Positions 35,949 to 45,029 are shown, counted from the stretch's first letter. The stretch is 64,000 nucleotides of DNA from Segatella baroniae B14 (GCF_022024235.1 NZ_CP091799.1:1809001-1873000); one strand, 5' to 3'. A program made the numbers and translations. The notes: generated by a model from the sequence alone, not told the origin.

Positions 35949-36785
35949 ATGGCAACTACAAATCAAAAAGCCAGCCCTAAGAAATCTGAGGGCTTTCAGG
36001 GAGTAAGAGGTGCATTCTGGATCATCGTTGTTTGCGCATGTATCGCATTTACATTGTTCTACACATGGTTCGGTAACCCAATGCACTTCCAGGATGGTGA
36101 AGCTATGACAACACCAGCTGACGTTTGGGGTACAATCTTCAAAGGTGGTGTAGTCGTACCAGTTATCCACACATTGTTGCTCACCGTTTTAGCTATGTCT
36201 ATCGAGCGCTACTTCGCATTGAAGACAGCTTTCGGTAAGGGTTCACTTCCTAAGTTCGTTGCAAACATTAAGGCTGCTCTTGATGCTAACGATTTCAAAA
36301 AGGCTAACGAGCTCTGCGACAAGCAGAAAGGTTCTGTAGCTAATGTTGTAAAAGCTTCTTTGAACGCTTATGCAGACATGGAATCAGGCGCTAACGCTAA
36401 CTTGAAAAAGGCTCAGAAGGTAGCTAAGATTCAGCAGGCTCACGAAGAAGCAACTCAGCTTGAGATGCCAACTCTGACAATGAACCTTCCTATCATCGCT
36501 ACTATCGTAACATTGGGTACTTTGACCGGTCTTCTTGGTACTGTAACTGGTATGATCAAGTCATTCTCTGCTTTGTCTGCAGGTGGTGGTGCTGACTCAG
36601 CTGCTCTTTCTGCCGGTATTTCTGAGGCTTTGATCAATACTGCATTCGGTATCGCTACATCTTGGTGTGCTGTTGTATCTTACAACTTCTACACAAACAA
36701 GGTTGATAAATTGACATACGCTCTTGACGAGGTAGGTTATTCTATTGCTCAGACATACGAAGCAAACCACACAGAAGAGGCTTAA
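35949..36785 (+). CDS. exbB: MotA/TolQ/ExbB proton channel protein
   Basis: A 278-residue inner-membrane protein forming, with ExbD, the proton-driven motor that energises TonB. A long N-terminal helix (27-44) is followed by a second (about 70-82), a cytoplasmic loop, and the conserved ExbB helices with LPIIATIVTLGTLTGLLGTVTGMIKSF (about 180-206) and ISEALINTAFGIATSWCAVVSYNFY (about 220-245). First gene of a six-gene run exbB-exbD-exbD-tonB-pstS-like-TPR, the arrangement seen across Bacteroidales. Confidence 0.93.
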   Translation: MATTNQKASPKKSEGFQGVRGAFWIIVVCACIAFTLFYTWFGNPMHFQDGEAMTTPADVWGTIFKGGVVVPVIHTLLLTVLAMSIERYFALKTAFGKGSLPKFVANIKAALDANDFKKANELCDKQKGSVANVVKASLNAYADMESGANANLKKAQKVAKIQQAHEEATQLEMPTLTMNLPIIATIVTLGTLTGLLGTVTGMIKSFSALSAGGGADSAALSAGISEALINTAFGIATSWCAVVSYNFYTNKVDKLTYALDEVGYSIAQTYEANHTEEA

Positions 36786-36815
36786 TTTTTGCTAACCCTT
36801 TAAAATTTTATCGCT

Positions 36816-37460
36816 ATGGGTAAAGTAAAAATTAAGAAGAGTGACGTCTGGATCGATATGACGCCTATGTCAGACGTAATGACCCTGTTGCTTACCTTCT
36901 TTATGCTGACATCTACATTCGTTAAGAATGAGCCAGTTAAGGTAAATACACCAGGATCTGTATCTGAAATAAAGGTGCCAGAGAACGGCGTTTTGACAAT
37001 TCTGGTTAGCCCTGAAAAGGATGCCACAGGCAAACCTACAGGTGAAGGCCAGGTATTTATGAGTATTGATAATACGGACCAGCTAGGTAGTACATTGGAC
37101 GGAATGGCAAGTCAGTTTGGTATAAATATTGCTCCACAGTTGAGAGATGTTTTCAAGACTGAAGGTACATTCGGTGTTCCAATGAAGGAATTAGCAGCAT
37201 ACCTCGCAATGCCTTCAAAGCAGCGCGATAAGGTACTCGCAACTAAGGGTATTCCATTGGATAGTATCGATGGTGGTATGAGTGAATTCCAAAACTGGGT
37301 AAATCAGGCACGTACTGTAAACGAGGATATTAAAATCGCTCTTAAGGCAGATGCTAAGACTCCTTACAAAACAGTTAAACGCGTCATGAACGAGCTTCAG
37401 GATATGGATGAGAGCCACTACTACATGATCACACAGCTTAAACAAGAGGGGGATGAATAA
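36816..37460 (+). CDS. exbD: ExbD/TolR-family biopolymer transport protein 1
   Basis: A 214-residue bitopic protein. It has a short basic N-terminus, then SDVWIDMTPMSDVMTLLLTFFMLTSTF, in which the Asp of MSDVM is the conserved proton-carrying residue, and then a periplasmic domain. It is longer than E. coli ExbD because of an insert in the periplasmic part. Its stop overlaps the next start (TAATG), coupling it to the second copy. Confidence 0.92.
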   Translation: MGKVKIKKSDVWIDMTPMSDVMTLLLTFFMLTSTFVKNEPVKVNTPGSVSEIKVPENGVLTILVSPEKDATGKPTGEGQVFMSIDNTDQLGSTLDGMASQFGINIAPQLRDVFKTEGTFGVPMKELAAYLAMPSKQRDKVLATKGIPLDSIDGGMSEFQNWVNQARTVNEDIKIALKADAKTPYKTVKRVMNELQDMDESHYYMITQLKQEGDE

Positions 37461-38110
37461 TGGCTAAGAAAGAAGGTAAACAAAAGAAGATGAATGTCCG
37501 CGTAGACTTTACGCCTATGGTGGATATGCTTATGCTTCTGATCACATTCTTCATGCTTTGTACCACTCTGAGCAAGCCTCAGACCATGGAGTTAACCATG
37601 CCTAGCAATGACGAAAATACAAGAGAAGATCAGAAAAATGAAGCTAAGGCTTCTCAGACAGTTACTCTTTATGTTGCTGCTGACAATCAGATCTATTATG
37701 GCGAAGGTGTACCACAATATGACAACCCAGCTTGGCTGAAAAAGACAACTTGGGGTAACGATGGTATCCGTAAAGCCTTGAGAGATCACGCAACAGAAGA
37801 TGGAACTCGTCCTGTAACACGTATCAGTCTTGCCGTAAAGCAGTTGAACCAAGAGAGAGCAAAGAATCCTAAAATGATGCCAGACAGCATCTATCAGAAG
37901 AAACTTGCTGATATCAAAGGTGGTGAACTCCCAGGTGGCGAGAAGATACCAACTCTGACTATTGTCATCAAACCAACTGACAATGCTTCTTACAAGAACC
38001 TTGTCGATGCGCTCGATGAAATGCAGATTTTGAACATTGGTACGTATGTCATTGACAAACTTAACCCTGACGACGAGAAACTTCTCAAATCTGCAGGTGT
38101 TAAGGAGTAA
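37460..38110 (+). CDS. exbD: ExbD/TolR-family biopolymer transport protein 2
   Basis: A 216-residue paralogue of the preceding gene with the same plan: basic start, RVDFTPMVDMLMLLITFFMLCTTL with the key Asp in MVDML, then a periplasmic domain ending in a repeat-like TIVIKPTDNASYKNLVDALDEM. Two ExbD proteins probably form a heterodimer in the motor, which is normal in this phylum. Confidence 0.92.
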   Translation: MAKKEGKQKKMNVRVDFTPMVDMLMLLITFFMLCTTLSKPQTMELTMPSNDENTREDQKNEAKASQTVTLYVAADNQIYYGEGVPQYDNPAWLKKTTWGNDGIRKALRDHATEDGTRPVTRISLAVKQLNQERAKNPKMMPDSIYQKKLADIKGGELPGGEKIPTLTIVIKPTDNASYKNLVDALDEMQILNIGTYVIDKLNPDDEKLLKSAGVKE

Positions 38111-38140
38111 TGATTTACAACTTAATTAAAACAAGAAAAA

Positions 38141-38998
38141 ATGGCTAAAATAGATCTATACGACCCTAAATGGGTAGATATGGTATTCGCCAACAAAAAC
38201 AAGGAGTACGGAGCTTACCAGCTTAGAAAAGGTACTTCTTCGCGAAATATCAAAGCTATTGTTATCTTGGTCATAGCTGCAGCTCTCATCGGTGGCTTCC
38301 TTGCATGGAAGGTTATTCAGCAGAAGCAGATGGAAGAACAGCAGGCCTATATGGAAGCTATGCAGCTTGCTAAGGCTCAGGAGATGGCTAAGAAAGAAGA
38401 CAAGAAGAAACAGGAACCTGTTAAACCAAAAGTAGAGCCTAAAAAGGAAATACCTGTAGCTCGCGAAACTCAGAAGTTTACTGCCCCTGTCATCAAAAAG
38501 GATGAACTCGTAAAAGAGGACAACCAGTTGAAGCAGATGGATAAATTGGATGATAAAGCAGCTGTAGGTAATCAGGATGTGGAAGGTTCTAAGAACCGTA
38601 CTGTAGAGGCTGTAAGAAATGACATTGCTGTCAATACACCTCCACCTCCACCAGCAGCGGCTCCTACTGAGGTTGTTACTAACAAGGTATTCGACGTTGT
38701 AGAAGTTATGCCTTCATTCCCTGGAGGTAATGGTGCTTTGATGTCATATCTCAGCAGCAACGTAAAATATCCAGTTGTAGCACAAGAGAATGGTGTTCAA
38801 GGACGTGTCATTGTATCATTCGTTGTAGAACGTGATGGTTCAATTTCTGACGTTAAAGTCGTTCGTTCTGTAGACCCTTCACTTGACCGCGAAGCAGCTC
38901 GTGTTGTTAAGAGCATGCCTAAGTGGAATCCTGGTAAGCAGAATGGTTCCGCAGTACGTGTTAAATACAACGTACCTGTTTCATTCAGATTGCAATAA
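38141..38998 (+). CDS. tonB: energy transducer TonB
   Basis: A 285-residue protein: cytoplasmic N-terminus with NKNKEYGAYQLRK (the Bacteroidota TonB start motif), one helix (about 38-56), a Lys/Glu/Pro-rich periplasmic linker (about 65-170, with PPPPP), and the C-terminal TonB domain (about 195-285: FPGGNGALMSYLSSNVKYP, GRVIVSFVVERDGSISDVKVV, MPKWNPGKQNG). The linker spans the periplasm and the end domain grips TonB boxes of receptors such as the HmuR-like one in the island. Confidence 0.95.
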   Translation: MAKIDLYDPKWVDMVFANKNKEYGAYQLRKGTSSRNIKAIVILVIAAALIGGFLAWKVIQQKQMEEQQAYMEAMQLAKAQEMAKKEDKKKQEPVKPKVEPKKEIPVARETQKFTAPVIKKDELVKEDNQLKQMDKLDDKAAVGNQDVEGSKNRTVEAVRNDIAVNTPPPPPAAAPTEVVTNKVFDVVEVMPSFPGGNGALMSYLSSNVKYPVVAQENGVQGRVIVSFVVERDGSISDVKVVRSVDPSLDREAARVVKSMPKWNPGKQNGSAVRVKYNVPVSFRLQ

Positions 38999-39003
38999 TT
39001 TAT

Positions 39004-39963
39004 ATGAAAAAGACCGTATCTTATAGGATTATAGGATTATCTCTACCCTTACTACTTTTCTCATGCAGTGGGAAAAATAGTAAGGTTAAGAGAACTGATA
39101 CACCGACGTCAGGGACGATTGAATTCGTCTCTGACGAAAGTTTTTCTCCCATAGTAGAAGAAGAGAGAAAACAATTTGAATTTGAATATCCTAAAGCTCA
39201 TCTTAAACCTAAATACACAGATGAAGTTACGGGACTTCAAATGTTGAAAGACTTCAAAACATGTCTTTTAATCACCTCTAGAAAACTAAAGGATAGTGAA
39301 TTGGCATACATTAAAACCAATTCTAATATCATAGCTCAAAGTTTTCCTATCGGATATGATGGTGTTGCTTTTATTGTAAATCAAGAAAATAACGATACAT
39401 GCATCACTGTAAATGATATCAAAAGAATACTGACAGGAAAAGCTACAAACTGGAATCAAATTAATCCAGGCTCAAAAAGAGGAAATATTGAAGTCGTTCT
39501 TGATAACGTAAGATCCGCAACAACCAATTTCGTTGTAGATTCTATTCTTGGTGGAAAGAAGCTTGAAGGAAAAAATATCTTCGCAGCTAAAACAAGTAAA
39601 GAAGTTATCGAATACGTTCATAAGACGCCAAATGCCATTGGCATTATTGGATCAAACTGGTTGAACGACAAACGAGATACTACCAATACAACATTTAATA
39701 AAAATATCCATGTAATGTCAATATCAACAAGGGATAAAGCTACCGTCATGAATAGCTGGAAACCTTACCAAGCATATTTATTAGATGGAAGATACCCATT
39801 TGTAAGAACATTATGGGCTAATGTTGCAGACGGTAGCAAAGCATTACCATGGAGTTTTGCAAATTATATTACAAGTCCAACTGGACAGCTAATAATATTT
39901 AAATCAGGACTTTTACCATACAGAGGAGAAATTAATATTAGAACTGTTGATGTAAAAAATTAA
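39004..39963 (+). CDS. PstS-like substrate-binding lipoprotein
   Basis: A 319-residue lipoprotein (LLFSC, Cys21) with the periplasmic binding fold of phosphate-type SBPs: GTIEFVSDESFSPIVEEE at the start, PIGYDGVAFIVN, ITVNDIKRILTGKATNWNQI and GIIGSNWL, and a C-terminal YITSPTGQLIIFKSGLLPYRG. No Pst transport genes accompany it; it lies 5 nt after tonB. In Bacteroidales this gene commonly sits behind tonB, and its role there is unknown. Phosphate binding is plausible but not shown. Confidence 0.82.
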   Translation: MKKTVSYRIIGLSLPLLLFSCSGKNSKVKRTDTPTSGTIEFVSDESFSPIVEEERKQFEFEYPKAHLKPKYTDEVTGLQMLKDFKTCLLITSRKLKDSELAYIKTNSNIIAQSFPIGYDGVAFIVNQENNDTCITVNDIKRILTGKATNWNQINPGSKRGNIEVVLDNVRSATTNFVVDSILGGKKLEGKNIFAAKTSKEVIEYVHKTPNAIGIIGSNWLNDKRDTTNTTFNKNIHVMSISTRDKATVMNSWKPYQAYLLDGRYPFVRTLWANVADGSKALPWSFANYITSPTGQLIIFKSGLLPYRGEINIRTVDVKN

Positions 39964-40020
39964 ATTAAACCTTTGAAATAATAAAGAGTCTTAGAATTAA
40001 CAACTATTAATGTTAGAATT

Positions 40021-41442
40021 ATGAATACAAGAAGATATGTTATGATAGGTGCTCTCGTACTGAGTATGACTGCACCAGTTTGCGCTCAAGATGTTAATTT
40101 TGAAACACCTTTGAAGTCAATCGTAAATGTGTTAAAAGATAAGCCTGAAGATGTCGAGGCAACAAAAGATCTCATCAAGACTTATAAAAAAGAGTATAAG
40201 AAAGATCCTAAAGCTCTGATTGCATTAGGAAATGCTTTGGTAAGCGTTAAAAGATACGCAGAAGCAGAAGAAATTGCTAATATTGTAATTCAGAAAAACA
40301 AGAACTTTGGCGACGCATATATACTTCTTGGAAATATCGCTGCTCTTAAAGATGATGGTGGTAACGCTGCTATGTGGTTCGAACAGGCTATGACTATGGA
40401 CCCTAAAAATCCACAAGGATATATGAGCTATGCTGCTGTAAACAGAAAATTTCCAGAAGAAGCAGAAAGAGCACTTAATAAATTAAAACAGGAACGTCCA
40501 GATTTCCCTATTGAAGCTGAAGCTGCACACACATACTATAGTGGCGGTAGATATGATAAGGCTTTGGAGAATTTCGACAAAGCTGATAAGAACAAGCTGA
40601 AAGAATTCCAGCTTAATGAATATGCAGTATCTGCCTACTTGCAGAACAAAAAAGAACAAAGTTTAGAACTTGCAAAATTTGGTATCAACAAATTCCCTAA
40701 AAGTGCTGCATTCCAACGTGTAGCTTTATGGAGTGCTGATGACCTACAAAAATTTGAAGAGGCTATCAAATTTGCAAATGTAATCGTCAATACAGACTCT
40801 ATAGAAAAAACACAGCGTGATATCGTTTACTATGGCATGGCTTTAGCTGGTAACAAACAATATAACGAAGCTATTACACAGTATAACAAGGCTCTTGAAA
40901 TGAAATCTGATGACATTAAACCATTACAGTACATTTCGGACGTATATACTGCAATGGGCGACGAAGATAAAGCACTCGAGTATAATGAAAAATATATGAG
41001 TGCAAACACTGCAGCTGCACCATCAGACTACGCTAAATTAGCTGGTGTATATTTGGCTAAAGCTGAAAAACTAACAGGTGCTGCAAAAGATGCAACATAC
41101 GATAAAGCATTTAGCATATACAATAAAATTGCAGAAAAATTTCCATCAATAGCAGGTTGGGCTGGTCTACAAGCTGGTTTCCAAGCTTCTAAAGCTGGAT
41201 ACGATGAGAAAGCAGCTTCATTCTTCCAGAAAGTTATAGACTTACTTGAGAACAAAGAAGGCCGTGACAATGACGAAACAGGCTATTTGAAATCAGCTTA
41301 TAGTAATATTGGCTACTACTACTGGGGTACAAAGAATGATTTAGAAAAAGCTAAACCATATTACGAAAAATTGTATAAACTGGATCCAAATGATAAAAAT
41401 GCTAAAGCAGCATTAGGTATCACAGATGAATCAGCTCAGTAA
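40021..41442 (+). CDS. tetratricopeptide-repeat protein, secreted
   Basis: A 473-residue protein with a cleavable signal peptide (cut after APVCA) followed by at least ten TPR-like helical pairs from about 50 to the end, for example AEEIANIVIQKNKNFGDAYILLGNIAAL and GNAAMWFEQAMTMDPKNPQGYMSYAAV. It is probably a periplasmic scaffold; TPRs bind partner proteins. Its place at the end of the Ton operon suggests assembly or support of the Ton complex, an inference. Ends at a strong terminator. Confidence 0.88.
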   Translation: MNTRRYVMIGALVLSMTAPVCAQDVNFETPLKSIVNVLKDKPEDVEATKDLIKTYKKEYKKDPKALIALGNALVSVKRYAEAEEIANIVIQKNKNFGDAYILLGNIAALKDDGGNAAMWFEQAMTMDPKNPQGYMSYAAVNRKFPEEAERALNKLKQERPDFPIEAEAAHTYYSGGRYDKALENFDKADKNKLKEFQLNEYAVSAYLQNKKEQSLELAKFGINKFPKSAAFQRVALWSADDLQKFEEAIKFANVIVNTDSIEKTQRDIVYYGMALAGNKQYNEAITQYNKALEMKSDDIKPLQYISDVYTAMGDEDKALEYNEKYMSANTAAAPSDYAKLAGVYLAKAEKLTGAAKDATYDKAFSIYNKIAEKFPSIAGWAGLQAGFQASKAGYDEKAASFFQKVIDLLENKEGRDNDETGYLKSAYSNIGYYYWGTKNDLEKAKPYYEKLYKLDPNDKNAKAALGITDESAQ

Positions 41443-41462
41443 AAATCGACAAAAAAATATTC

Positions 41463-41499
41463 AATGAGGTGAACATTTTTGTTCACCTCATTTTTTTAT
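41463..41499 (+). terminator. Terminator of the exb-ton operon
   Basis: A 12-bp perfect stem AATGAGGTGAAC/GTTCACCTCATT, loop ATTTTT, then a T-run. Confidence 0.88.
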
Positions 41500-41654
41500 A
41501 TAAAATCAAACATCGAAAAATGATCCTCCATTACTTCAAATACTGACTACATAACTACATCATATTCATAATACTATTACCTCCTGAAATTTTATTTTTT
41601 TACCACAGGGCGTGGAAAGGTAATTGCACCAACAAGAACACATCAACATAAAAC

Positions 41655-41686
41655 AAAAAAAGCGTTCTAAAAAGAACGCCTTTTTC
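41655..41686 (-). terminator. Terminator of the ferredoxin gene
   Basis: The hairpin AAAAAAGCGTTC/GAACGCCTTTTT around a 6-nt loop has A- and T-runs. It lies 28 nt past the ferredoxin stop on the minus strand. The stretch 41500-41654 holds no gene. Confidence 0.7.
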
Positions 41687-41713
41687 CTTTTTATGTAACT
41701 AAAAAGTATTTTC

Positions 41714-41884
41714 TTACTCAGGAAGAGCAATAGCTTCATTAGGACAAACAGAAGCACATGTACCACATTCTGTACAAGCGTCTGGGTCAATTGAATACTT
41801 TTCACCTTCAGAGATAGCACCAACTGGGCACTCATCAATACATGTACCACATGCGATACAATCGTCACCAATAACGTAAGCCAT
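41714..41884 (-). CDS. 2[4Fe-4S] ferredoxin
   Basis: A 56-residue clostridial-type ferredoxin, a small cytoplasmic electron carrier for anaerobic oxidoreductases such as pyruvate:ferredoxin oxidoreductase. Two cluster motifs are complete: CIACGTCIDECP (Cys9, 12, 15, 19) and CTECGTCASVCP (Cys37, 40, 43, 47). They bind two [4Fe-4S] clusters in the usual crossed pattern. The ATG is at 41884. A minus-strand TAACTTTG at 41956-41949 may be its promoter. Monocistronic. Confidence 0.95.
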   Translation of the reverse strand: MAYVIGDDCIACGTCIDECPVGAISEGEKYSIDPDACTECGTCASVCPNEAIALPE

Positions 41885-42061
41885 AATAAAAATATTTATT
41901 GTTAATATAATGTTTGTATAATAAAGTAGAAATACCTACTTATGGCTACAAAGTTATAAAATATTTTTGAAATACCTAAAAATGATGATAGATTTTTTTT
42001 TATTTGTACGAAGTCGAAATAGTATATATAATAAAAGTGATAACAACCCGTTATAAAATCA

Positions 42062-42808
42062 ATGAAGAATACTATAACAATCATAATATTACATATTCTA
42101 CTCTGTTGTACTTGCCAAGCACAAGAAAAAGTTGTAGAAAATAGACCCTATACAGATCTAAGAAAATTCCATTTTGGAATATTAGTAGGAACTCACATGC
42201 AAGATATAGAATTCAATAATGTGGGATTACATACGTATACTGATGAAAATGGAAACAAACAAGAAGCATTAATTACTTGTGATCAAAACCAATGGGAACC
42301 AGGATTCAACATTGGCGTATTAGGCGAAATACGACTACACACACACTTCCAACTAAGAATTGCACCTACGCTTTATTTCGGTACTAGACATTATAATTTC
42401 AGAGACTTAACAGCTGATCAAAACAACAAAGAACTTTCAACAAAGCAGCAGGATATGAAAACTGCTTATATATCTACAGCTATCGAATTAATCGCAGCAG
42501 CTCCAAGATTTAATAATCATAGACCTTATTTGATGTTTGGCATTAATCCAATGATCAATTTAAGCGGCAACGATGATGATATATTAAAACTTAAAAGTTC
42601 TGATGTCTTTTTTGAAGCAGGATTAGGTTGCGATTTCTACCTTCCATATTTTAAGCTAAGACCAGAACTTAAATTCATGTTCGGCTTAACAAATTGTCTC
42701 GATAAAAATCACGCAAATAAAGTAAAAGATGGAGCACTGCGCCCATACACAACTTCAGTAGATCAAGCTAAAAGTAAAATAATCGCATTAACATTTTATT
42801 TTGAATGA
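42062..42808 (+). CDS. PorT-family outer membrane beta-barrel protein
   Basis: A 248-residue protein with signal peptide (cut near CQAQ, residue 20) and an alternating-strand sequence ending in the aromatic IIALTFYFE, typical of an 8-strand outer-membrane barrel. FHFGILVGTHMQDIEF and GFNIGVLGEIRLHTHFQLRIAPTLYFG match PorT-type barrels. In Porphyromonas PorT is needed for type IX secretion; other T9SS genes are not in this window, so involvement here is unproven. Confidence 0.8.
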   Translation: MKNTITIIILHILLCCTCQAQEKVVENRPYTDLRKFHFGILVGTHMQDIEFNNVGLHTYTDENGNKQEALITCDQNQWEPGFNIGVLGEIRLHTHFQLRIAPTLYFGTRHYNFRDLTADQNNKELSTKQQDMKTAYISTAIELIAAAPRFNNHRPYLMFGINPMINLSGNDDDILKLKSSDVFFEAGLGCDFYLPYFKLRPELKFMFGLTNCLDKNHANKVKDGALRPYTTSVDQAKSKIIALTFYFE

Positions 42809-42852
42809 AACAAGAAATGCACTCTAATATGAGTGCATTTCTTGTTTCATTC
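42803..42852. terminator. Long perfect hairpin at the 3' end of the PorT-like gene
   Basis: 22-bp perfect inverted repeat (arms 42803-42824 and 42831-42852) with a 6-nt loop. It overlaps the stop codon of the PorT-like gene and faces the convergent metallophosphatase gene, so it can terminate both. Confidence 0.75.
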
Positions 42853-42859
42853 AAAAATT

Positions 42860-43699
42860 TTATTTCTTTTGAAAATCTAAAAATACTTTACCAATAAACA
42901 AACCACTCTTACCATTCTGATCTACAGGAATAAGTTTGCCATCTTTATTAGGTACATACTCTAACTCTTTTAAAAAAGAATGAGAATGTCCACCCAAGAC
43001 CAAATCAATATTATTTGTTTGTGATATGAGCGCATTATCATCATCACCCTCGATATTCCAACCAAGGTGAGACAACAGAATAACAACATCACACTTTTTA
43101 CTTTTCTTAAGGAAGGATGCCATTTTTTGGCCAACTTCTATAGGAGATAAGTAAACAACTGAACCATAATTATTTTTTGAGACCAAACCATCCAACTTAG
43201 GACACAAAGCAAAAACTCCTATTTTGATTCCATTACGCCTCAAAATAATATAAGGTTTAACAATATCTTGAAGAGGGGTTCCTGTAAAGTCATAATTCGA
43301 ACAAATAATCGGAAAATTAGCCTTTTTAAAAAGACGAGCCATATTTTCAAGACCAAAATCAAACTCATGGTTGCCTATAGTAACAGCATCATAGCCCATC
43401 TGATTCATCAAACCAATCTCCACATCACCCTTATATAGGGTATAATAAGGAGATCCTTGAGAAAAATCGCCACTGTCAAAAAGTAGAATATAAGGGTTCT
43501 TTTTACGCTCTTCTTTTAACATAGAAATTCGACGAATATAACCACCACGATCAGCAAGCATCGTATCAGCCAAATTTTTACTCAACGGCATTATACAACT
43601 ATGAGTATCATTTGTATGCAAAATCTCCAAATGCTTCTGTGCAAAAGAAGGTAACACTAACAAGAAAAGACAACCTAATAAAATATTCTTGATTTTCAT
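42860..43699 (-). CDS. metallophosphatase half of a 5'-nucleotidase
   Basis: A 279-residue secreted protein (signal cut near SFAQ) with the calcineurin-type N-terminal domain of 5'-nucleotidase/UshA. Metal ligands and motifs are intact: HTNDTHS, FDSGDFSQGS, TIGNHEFDFG, LLSHLGW and VLGGHSHSF. In the usual enzyme this domain is fused to a substrate-binding C-terminal domain; here that domain is encoded by the upstream gene at 43701-44468. The start at 43699 lies 1 nt after that gene's stop, and an in-frame extension would run back into it. Confidence 0.9.
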   Translation of the reverse strand: MKIKNILLGCLFLLVLPSFAQKHLEILHTNDTHSCIMPLSKNLADTMLADRGGYIRRISMLKEERKKNPYILLFDSGDFSQGSPYYTLYKGDVEIGLMNQMGYDAVTIGNHEFDFGLENMARLFKKANFPIICSNYDFTGTPLQDIVKPYIILRRNGIKIGVFALCPKLDGLVSKNNYGSVVYLSPIEVGQKMASFLKKSKKCDVVILLSHLGWNIEGDDDNALISQTNNIDLVLGGHSHSFLKELEYVPNKDGKLIPVDQNGKSGLFIGKVFLDFQKK

Positions 43700-43700
43700 A

Positions 43701-44468
43701 TTATTCAACCACTTTAATTCTACCTTCAACTATTGGTGCCAATGCACGGCCTCCTGAACATTTTTCACGGAAATAATCCATTATAATAAAACGAGCATTA
43801 TTATCCTTTGATTTAGGTGAAAGAACATTCACTCCTGATTTAAAAGCAACAAGTTGATCATTACCTTGAGCCAAATAATCTAAAGTGGCTACACGATAAG
43901 TTGCTTGTGGATTAATAGGCTTACCATTCAAAATAGCTTCAACTAGTTTTCCACTCTTTGTAATTTTGAGCTGAACACCATGACTAACCCCTTCTCCACC
44001 ACGACTTGCTATCTGACGAAACAACTCTAAAACTTTTTCACCTGATAAAGAAAGCAAACATATTTTATTTTCAAAAGGAGAAACATCTAAGACATCACCA
44101 TAGGTTACTGTCCCCTTTGCAAAAGCAGCACGAATACCGCCAACATTATAAACCGAAAAATCAGGATGCTCCTGAAATTTTGAACTACCCCACACCAAAA
44201 TATCTGCTAATAAATTAGATAAACTACTTTCTGGCCTCTTTGCAGACAAATCATAAGCAACCTGACCTACAATAGGGCTCATCAAGCTATCAACAGTATG
44301 CTGATAAGGAGCCAAAAAACGAATCGCAGCCTCATCTGGATTAGCATCATATCTTTCATCTATGATTATTCGATTGCGCTTTACAGACAGTAATTCGTAA
44401 TGAGAACTGCACGACTCTGTAAAAAGAGAAGCACTAATTAGACCTAAAACAAAATACTTACTACACAT
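43701..44468 (-). CDS. 5'-nucleotidase C-terminal domain lipoprotein
   Basis: A 255-residue protein with a signal that reaches a Cys (FTESC, Cys20) and can be lipidated, followed by the 5_nucleotid_C fold: NLLADILVWGSS, NVGGIRAAFAKGTVTYGDVLDVSPFENKICLL, GKPINPQATYRVATLDYLAQGND. This domain normally binds the nucleoside. It comes before the metallophosphatase gene in the operon, the reverse of the fused order. The two proteins probably work together at the cell envelope to release nucleosides and phosphate. The start at 44468 is supported by a promoter 22 nt upstream. Confidence 0.88.
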   Translation of the reverse strand: MCSKYFVLGLISASLFTESCSSHYELLSVKRNRIIIDERYDANPDEAAIRFLAPYQHTVDSLMSPIVGQVAYDLSAKRPESSLSNLLADILVWGSSKFQEHPDFSVYNVGGIRAAFAKGTVTYGDVLDVSPFENKICLLSLSGEKVLELFRQIASRGGEGVSHGVQLKITKSGKLVEAILNGKPINPQATYRVATLDYLAQGNDQLVAFKSGVNVLSPKSKDNNARFIIMDYFREKCSGGRALAPIVEGRIKVVE

Positions 44469-44489
44469 TATAATTATAATTGATTGCTG

Positions 44490-44520
44490 CAAAGGTAGTT
44501 AAAAAGGATAAAAAGGCAAA
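44490..44520 (-). promoter_or_regulatory. Promoter of the split 5'-nucleotidase operon
   Basis: On the minus strand TTTG (44520-44517), 19 nt, TACCTTTG (44497-44490): full consensus. Confidence 0.8.
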
Positions 44521-44535
44521 GAAAAGGTACCAAAA

Positions 44536-44567
44536 TTTGGTTCTTTACATTTTTTGTAGTAACTTTG
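44536..44567 (+). promoter_or_regulatory. Promoter of rplS
   Basis: TTTG (44536-44539), 20 nt, TAACTTTG (44560-44567). It leaves a leader of about 80 nt before the rplS ATG. Confidence 0.78.
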
Positions 44568-44589
44568 CACCGCTTTATGGTGTAACCGC

Positions 44590-44613
44590 TGACAGCAGAA
44601 GAGTTGCGTGTCA
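44590..44613 (+). promoter_or_regulatory. Hairpin in the rplS leader
   Basis: TGACAGCA, loop GAAGAGT, then TGC-G-TGTCA: an 8-bp stem with one bulge within the 5' leader. Ribosomal protein leaders often bind their own product, and L19 leaders are known in other groups; whether this one does is not known. Confidence 0.4.
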
Positions 44614-44655
44614 CGTTGCATCGTAATACAAATCATTTAAAATATTTTTTAAATC

Positions 44656-45018
44656 ATGGATTTAATTAAAGTTGCTGAAGAAGCATTTGCAACAGGTAAG
44701 CAATTCCCTAAGTTCAGTGCAGGTGATACAATCACTGTAGCTTACAAGATTATCGAGGGTTCTAAAGAGCGTATCCAGCTCTATCGTGGTGTTGTTATCA
44801 AGATTTCTGGTCATGGTGACAAAAAGCGTTTTACTGTTCGTAAAATGTCAGGCACAGTAGGTGTAGAGCGTATATTCCCAATCGAGTCTCCTGCTATTGA
44901 TAGCATCGAAGTGAACAAACGTGGTAAAGTACGTCGTGCTAAATTGTACTACCTTCGTAAACTCACCGGTAAAAAGGCTCGTATTGCTGAGAAGAGAACT
45001 GTTGTTAAGGCAGACTAA
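44656..45018 (+). CDS. rplS: 50S ribosomal protein L19
   Basis: A 120-residue L19, which sits at the 30S-50S interface. Signatures [43 protein letters not shown] and the basic C-terminal RRAKLYYLR are all present. Single gene here, apart from the usual rpsP-rimM-trmD partners, and with its own promoter, leader and terminator. Confidence 0.96.
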   Translation: MDLIKVAEEAFATGKQFPKFSAGDTITVAYKIIEGSKERIQLYRGVVIKISGHGDKKRFTVRKMSGTVGVERIFPIESPAIDSIEVNKRGKVRRAKLYYLRKLTGKKARIAEKRTVVKAD

Positions 45019-45029
45019 GCAATTCAACC

